DNA from: Prunus persica
Taxonomy: Eukaryota; Streptophyta; Magnoliopsida; Rosales; Rosaceae
DNA length: 64,000 nt
Direction of reading: 5' to 3'
NCBI RefSeq assembly: GCF_000346465.2
Contig: NC_034011.1
Location: forward strand, 13,577,339-13,641,338
The notes beneath the pieces were generated by a model. That model saw nothing but the letters and a program-made list of their open reading frames with translations. It made no database searches and had not been told where the DNA came from. This document shows positions 61,410-64,000 of the stretch, piece by piece. A program made the translations under genes and the position numbers. Positions within the stretch are counted from its first letter, which is position 1; each line of letters starts with the position of its first letter.

Positions 61410-63386
61410 TTGTTGATATACTGGGGAGAAAGGAGGCTTTTCATACAGAATCCAGCCATCAATATAGCAGAATTCACCCATGAAAGCACAAAAGAACAAG
61501 AGGAGGAAATTTTACAGGAGGAAGTATTAGATTTTGCACCAGCAGCACTGGATGACTCCCTGCCAGAAGTAGAGGATCCTCTACAGGAGATAAACTTAGG
61601 GACAGAAGAGGATCCAAGGCCTACTTTCATCAGCACACTTTTGAAGGAGCCACTCAAGACTGAACTCATGGCACTTTTGCAGGAATTCAGAGATTGTTTT
61701 GCCTGGCATTACCACGAAATGCCAGGGTTGGACAAGCAGTTAGTAGAGCACAAGCTGCCAATTAAAGATGGCTACCTTCCAGTCAAACAGGCCAGAAGAA
61801 GAATGTCTATGGACACAGAATTAAAGGTCAAAGAAGAGATAGAAAGGCTGCTCAAGGCAGGATTCATCAGGCCAGCCGTCTATGCCGATTGGTTAGCAAA
61901 TATTGTACCTGTTCTCAAAAGAAAAACAAGGGCAGTTAGAACCTGCGTGGATTACAGAAATCTGAATGAGGCATCTCCTAAAGACGAATATCCTATGCCA
62001 ATGGCAGACATGCTAGTAGATGGAGCTGCTCATAACCAGATGCTATCCTTCATGGACGGCAATGCAGGTTATAACCAGATTATGATGGCAGAACAGGACA
62101 TCCACAAGACAGCCTTTATGTGTCCAGGACATATAGGTGCTTTCGAATATACTGTAATGCCCTTCGGTTTGAGGAATGCAGGGGCCACCTACCAAAGGGT
62201 AATGAATTCTATTTTTCATGATATGATAGGACATTCCTTGGAAGTATACATAGATGACGTGGTGATTAAATCCCCTGAGGAAGGAAACCACGTAGCAAGC
62301 CTAAAAAAGGCATTCCTGAGAATGAGGCAACACAAACTAAAAATGAACCCCAAAAAATGTGTTTTTGGAGTCCAAGCAGGAAATTTCTTAGGATTCTTGG
62401 TCCACCAGAGAGGTATAGAGGTTGACAGAAATAAAGCAAAATCCATCATAGAAGCTCTACCACCTCGGAACAAGAAGGAACTTCAAAGTCTCTTAGGGAA
62501 AATCAATTTTCTAAGGAGATTCATATCCAATTCTGCAGGAAAAATCCAACCTTTTTCTCCCCTGTTAAGGCTGAAGCAGGAACAGACATTCAAGTGGGAA
62601 GAACAGCACCAACAGGCTTTCCAGGAAATAAAGCATTACCTCTCAAACCCACCAGTTCTGTCCCCGCCAAAAAGAGGCAGACCACTCAAGCTTTATGTAT
62701 CTGCATCAGAAGTATCCATTGGAAGTCTTTTAGTTCAAGACAACAAAGAGGGAAAGGAACAAGCAGTCTATTATCTAAGCAGAACATTAACAGAAGTAGA
62801 GAGAAGGTATTCCGCAATAGAAAGGCTCTGCCTGGCCTTGTATTTTACTGCTGTAAAGCTCAGGCACTACATGCTGCCACATACTATCTACATCATTGCC
62901 AAAACAGACTTAATCAAATACATGCTAACGAGACCAATACTGAGGGGCAGAATTGGGAAATGGACTTTGGCTTTGATAGAATTCACCTTCAGGTATGTCC
63001 CCCAGAAAGCTGTCAAAGGACAAGCTGTGGCAGACTTCTTGGCAGATCACCCGGGAGAGGAAATTGAAAACATGGATTCCTTGGACATAGCAAATGCAGA
63101 TCTACTAACTATAGCTCATGTTTGCCTTAACAATCCAATCTACTCGATTCATCTCACACCGTGGAAATTATATTTTGATGGATCAAAGACAGATAAGGCT
63201 TCAGGAGCAGGGATTGTTCTGGAGGAACCATTAGGGGTCAGACATTGCTACTCCTTCCAGCTAGATTTCCAATGCACCAACAACAGGGCCGAGTATGAGG
63301 CTTTGATTATAGGGCTCGAGATGTTGGTAGAATTAGGAGTCCAGTCCGTGGAGATCTTGGGAGATTCCATGCTTGTCCTAAAATAG
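61410..63386 (+). pseudogene. Tat reverse transcriptase, RNase H and archaeal-type RNase H
   Basis: One long frame of 658 codons. RT: HYHEMPGLDKQLVEHKLPIK, ERLLKAGFIRPAVYADWLAN, CVDYRNLNEASPKDEYPMP and the catalytic box VYIDDVVIKS. The usual Ty3 RNase H follows (LKLYVSASEVSIGSLLVQ, ERRYSAIERLCLALYFTAVK). It is degenerate: the first catalytic Asp position reads SAS. Then a second, archaeal-type RNase H (WKLYFDGSKTDKASGAGIVL, NNRAEYEALIIGLEMLVELG, ILGDSMLVLK) with its D, E and D residues. The dual RNase H is the hallmark of the Tat lineage. A TAG at 63384-63386 interrupts the second RNase H; the frame continues. Confidence 0.92.
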
Positions 63387-64000
63387 ATTGCTGGAGAATA
63401 TAAGTGTCTGAATCCTTCTCTGGCTGTATATCTAGTAGCAGCTAGAAATCTGCTAACAGAATTTAGAGAAGCTACTTGGGAGCACATCCCAAGGGAGGAA
63501 AACTTTGCAGCCAATGAACTGGCTCAGGTGGCATCAGGCATACAAATGCCCGAAGACTGCGTCCAAAGGATCATCAAGATAGGAAGGAAAAGTCTACCAT
63601 CTGTTTTGACTAGAGGAATGGAGATAGAAGTCAACTCTGCCTTGATCACTGAAGATGATTGGAGGGAGCCTATCATGACTTACTTACGATATCCCACTCT
63701 GCCCTCTAAGAAAAGAGTCAGAATCATGGCTACAAACTACCTCATATGGAATGAAGATTTGGTCCGAAAAAGTAAGGATGAGGTACTATTAAGGTGCCTC
63801 GGGAAGACAGAATACATGAAAGTCATGGGAGAAACCCATGAGGGGATCTGTGGAGCTCACCAAGGGGGAAGGAAGATGTGCTGGTTAATCAGAAGGTATG
63901 GCTACTTCTAGCCAACCATGATGAAGGATTGCATCAACTATTCCAAAGGATGTGAGGCCTGTCAAAGGCACGGCCCAATCCAGCAGGCCCCTTCGGTTCC
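63387..64000 (+). pseudogene. Tat archaeal RNase H end and integrase start, runs off the window
   Basis: Same frame: ATWEHIPREENFAANELAQV finishes the RNase H with its last blocks. A linker follows, then the integrase zinc module (GETHEGICGAHQGGRKM, then CEACQRHGPIQQ). A TAG at 63909-63911 lies in the RYGYF-PTM segment where a Trp is usual. The rest of integrase and the 3' LTR are beyond 64000. Confidence 0.88.

Overview
The window looks like transposon-dense plant nuclear DNA, probably from a eudicot. I see no intact ordinary host gene. Almost every base that can be explained belongs to a nested stack of Class I and Class II elements. The species cannot be fixed from the sequence; the element families would fit a woody rosid, but that is a guess.

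Layout, left to right. (1) 1-~1010: 3' end of a Ty1/copia element (RNase H end plus 3' LTR). (2) ~1011-23886: a large, mostly non-coding LTR element in minus orientation, with one LTR at 21980-23886 and an Arg-type primer binding site at 21958-21975. It is split by a 13.6-kb CACTA transposon (3837-17460, target duplication GCC) and by a 2.8-kb solo LTR (18467-21242, target duplication TATAT). (3) 23887-29921: a possible hAT-like transposase tail and a partial long LTR, the latter interrupted by a young non-autonomous LTR element (26891-29872, AATGT). (4) 29922-34700: a PHD-finger gene fragment and a very young deletion-derivative copia (30935-32733, CAAAC). (5) 34700-43730: tandem arrays, including a dimeric ~440-bp repeat, interrupted by a Reina-like Ty3 chromovirus (37835-43481, CAATT). 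(6) 43730-47202: relics. (7) 47203-52210: a decayed copia (TGTGG), the autonomous-type relative of the 30935 element. (8) 52653-54943: a second solo LTR of the long-LTR family (GAGTC), carrying a 95-bp tandem array. (9) ~56100-64000: the 5' LTR, gag, protease, RT, two RNase H domains and integrase start of a Tat-lineage Ty3 element that runs off the window.

The most striking object is the CACTA element. It carries two minus-strand genes. One is a TNP2/TNPD-type transposase (three exons, one frameshift). The other is a six-coding-exon gene whose exons join in phase into a Transposase_24-coiled-coil-Ulp1 cysteine protease of 715 residues with all catalytic residues present. A short CpG-rich motif (ACGACGG / CCGTCGT and variants) fills essentially all non-coding DNA of the element, introns included, and is almost absent from exons. 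CACTA elements normally confine such motifs to a few hundred bases at each end. The element has also captured a rearranged, antisense-oriented 5' fragment of the 26S proteasome lid subunit gene RPN6/PSMD11.

Nesting order is supported by target-site duplications read directly for seven insertions. The Ty3 and copia coding regions are decayed, by in-frame stops and frameshifts. The two non-autonomous LTR elements have nearly identical LTRs and must be the most recent arrivals.
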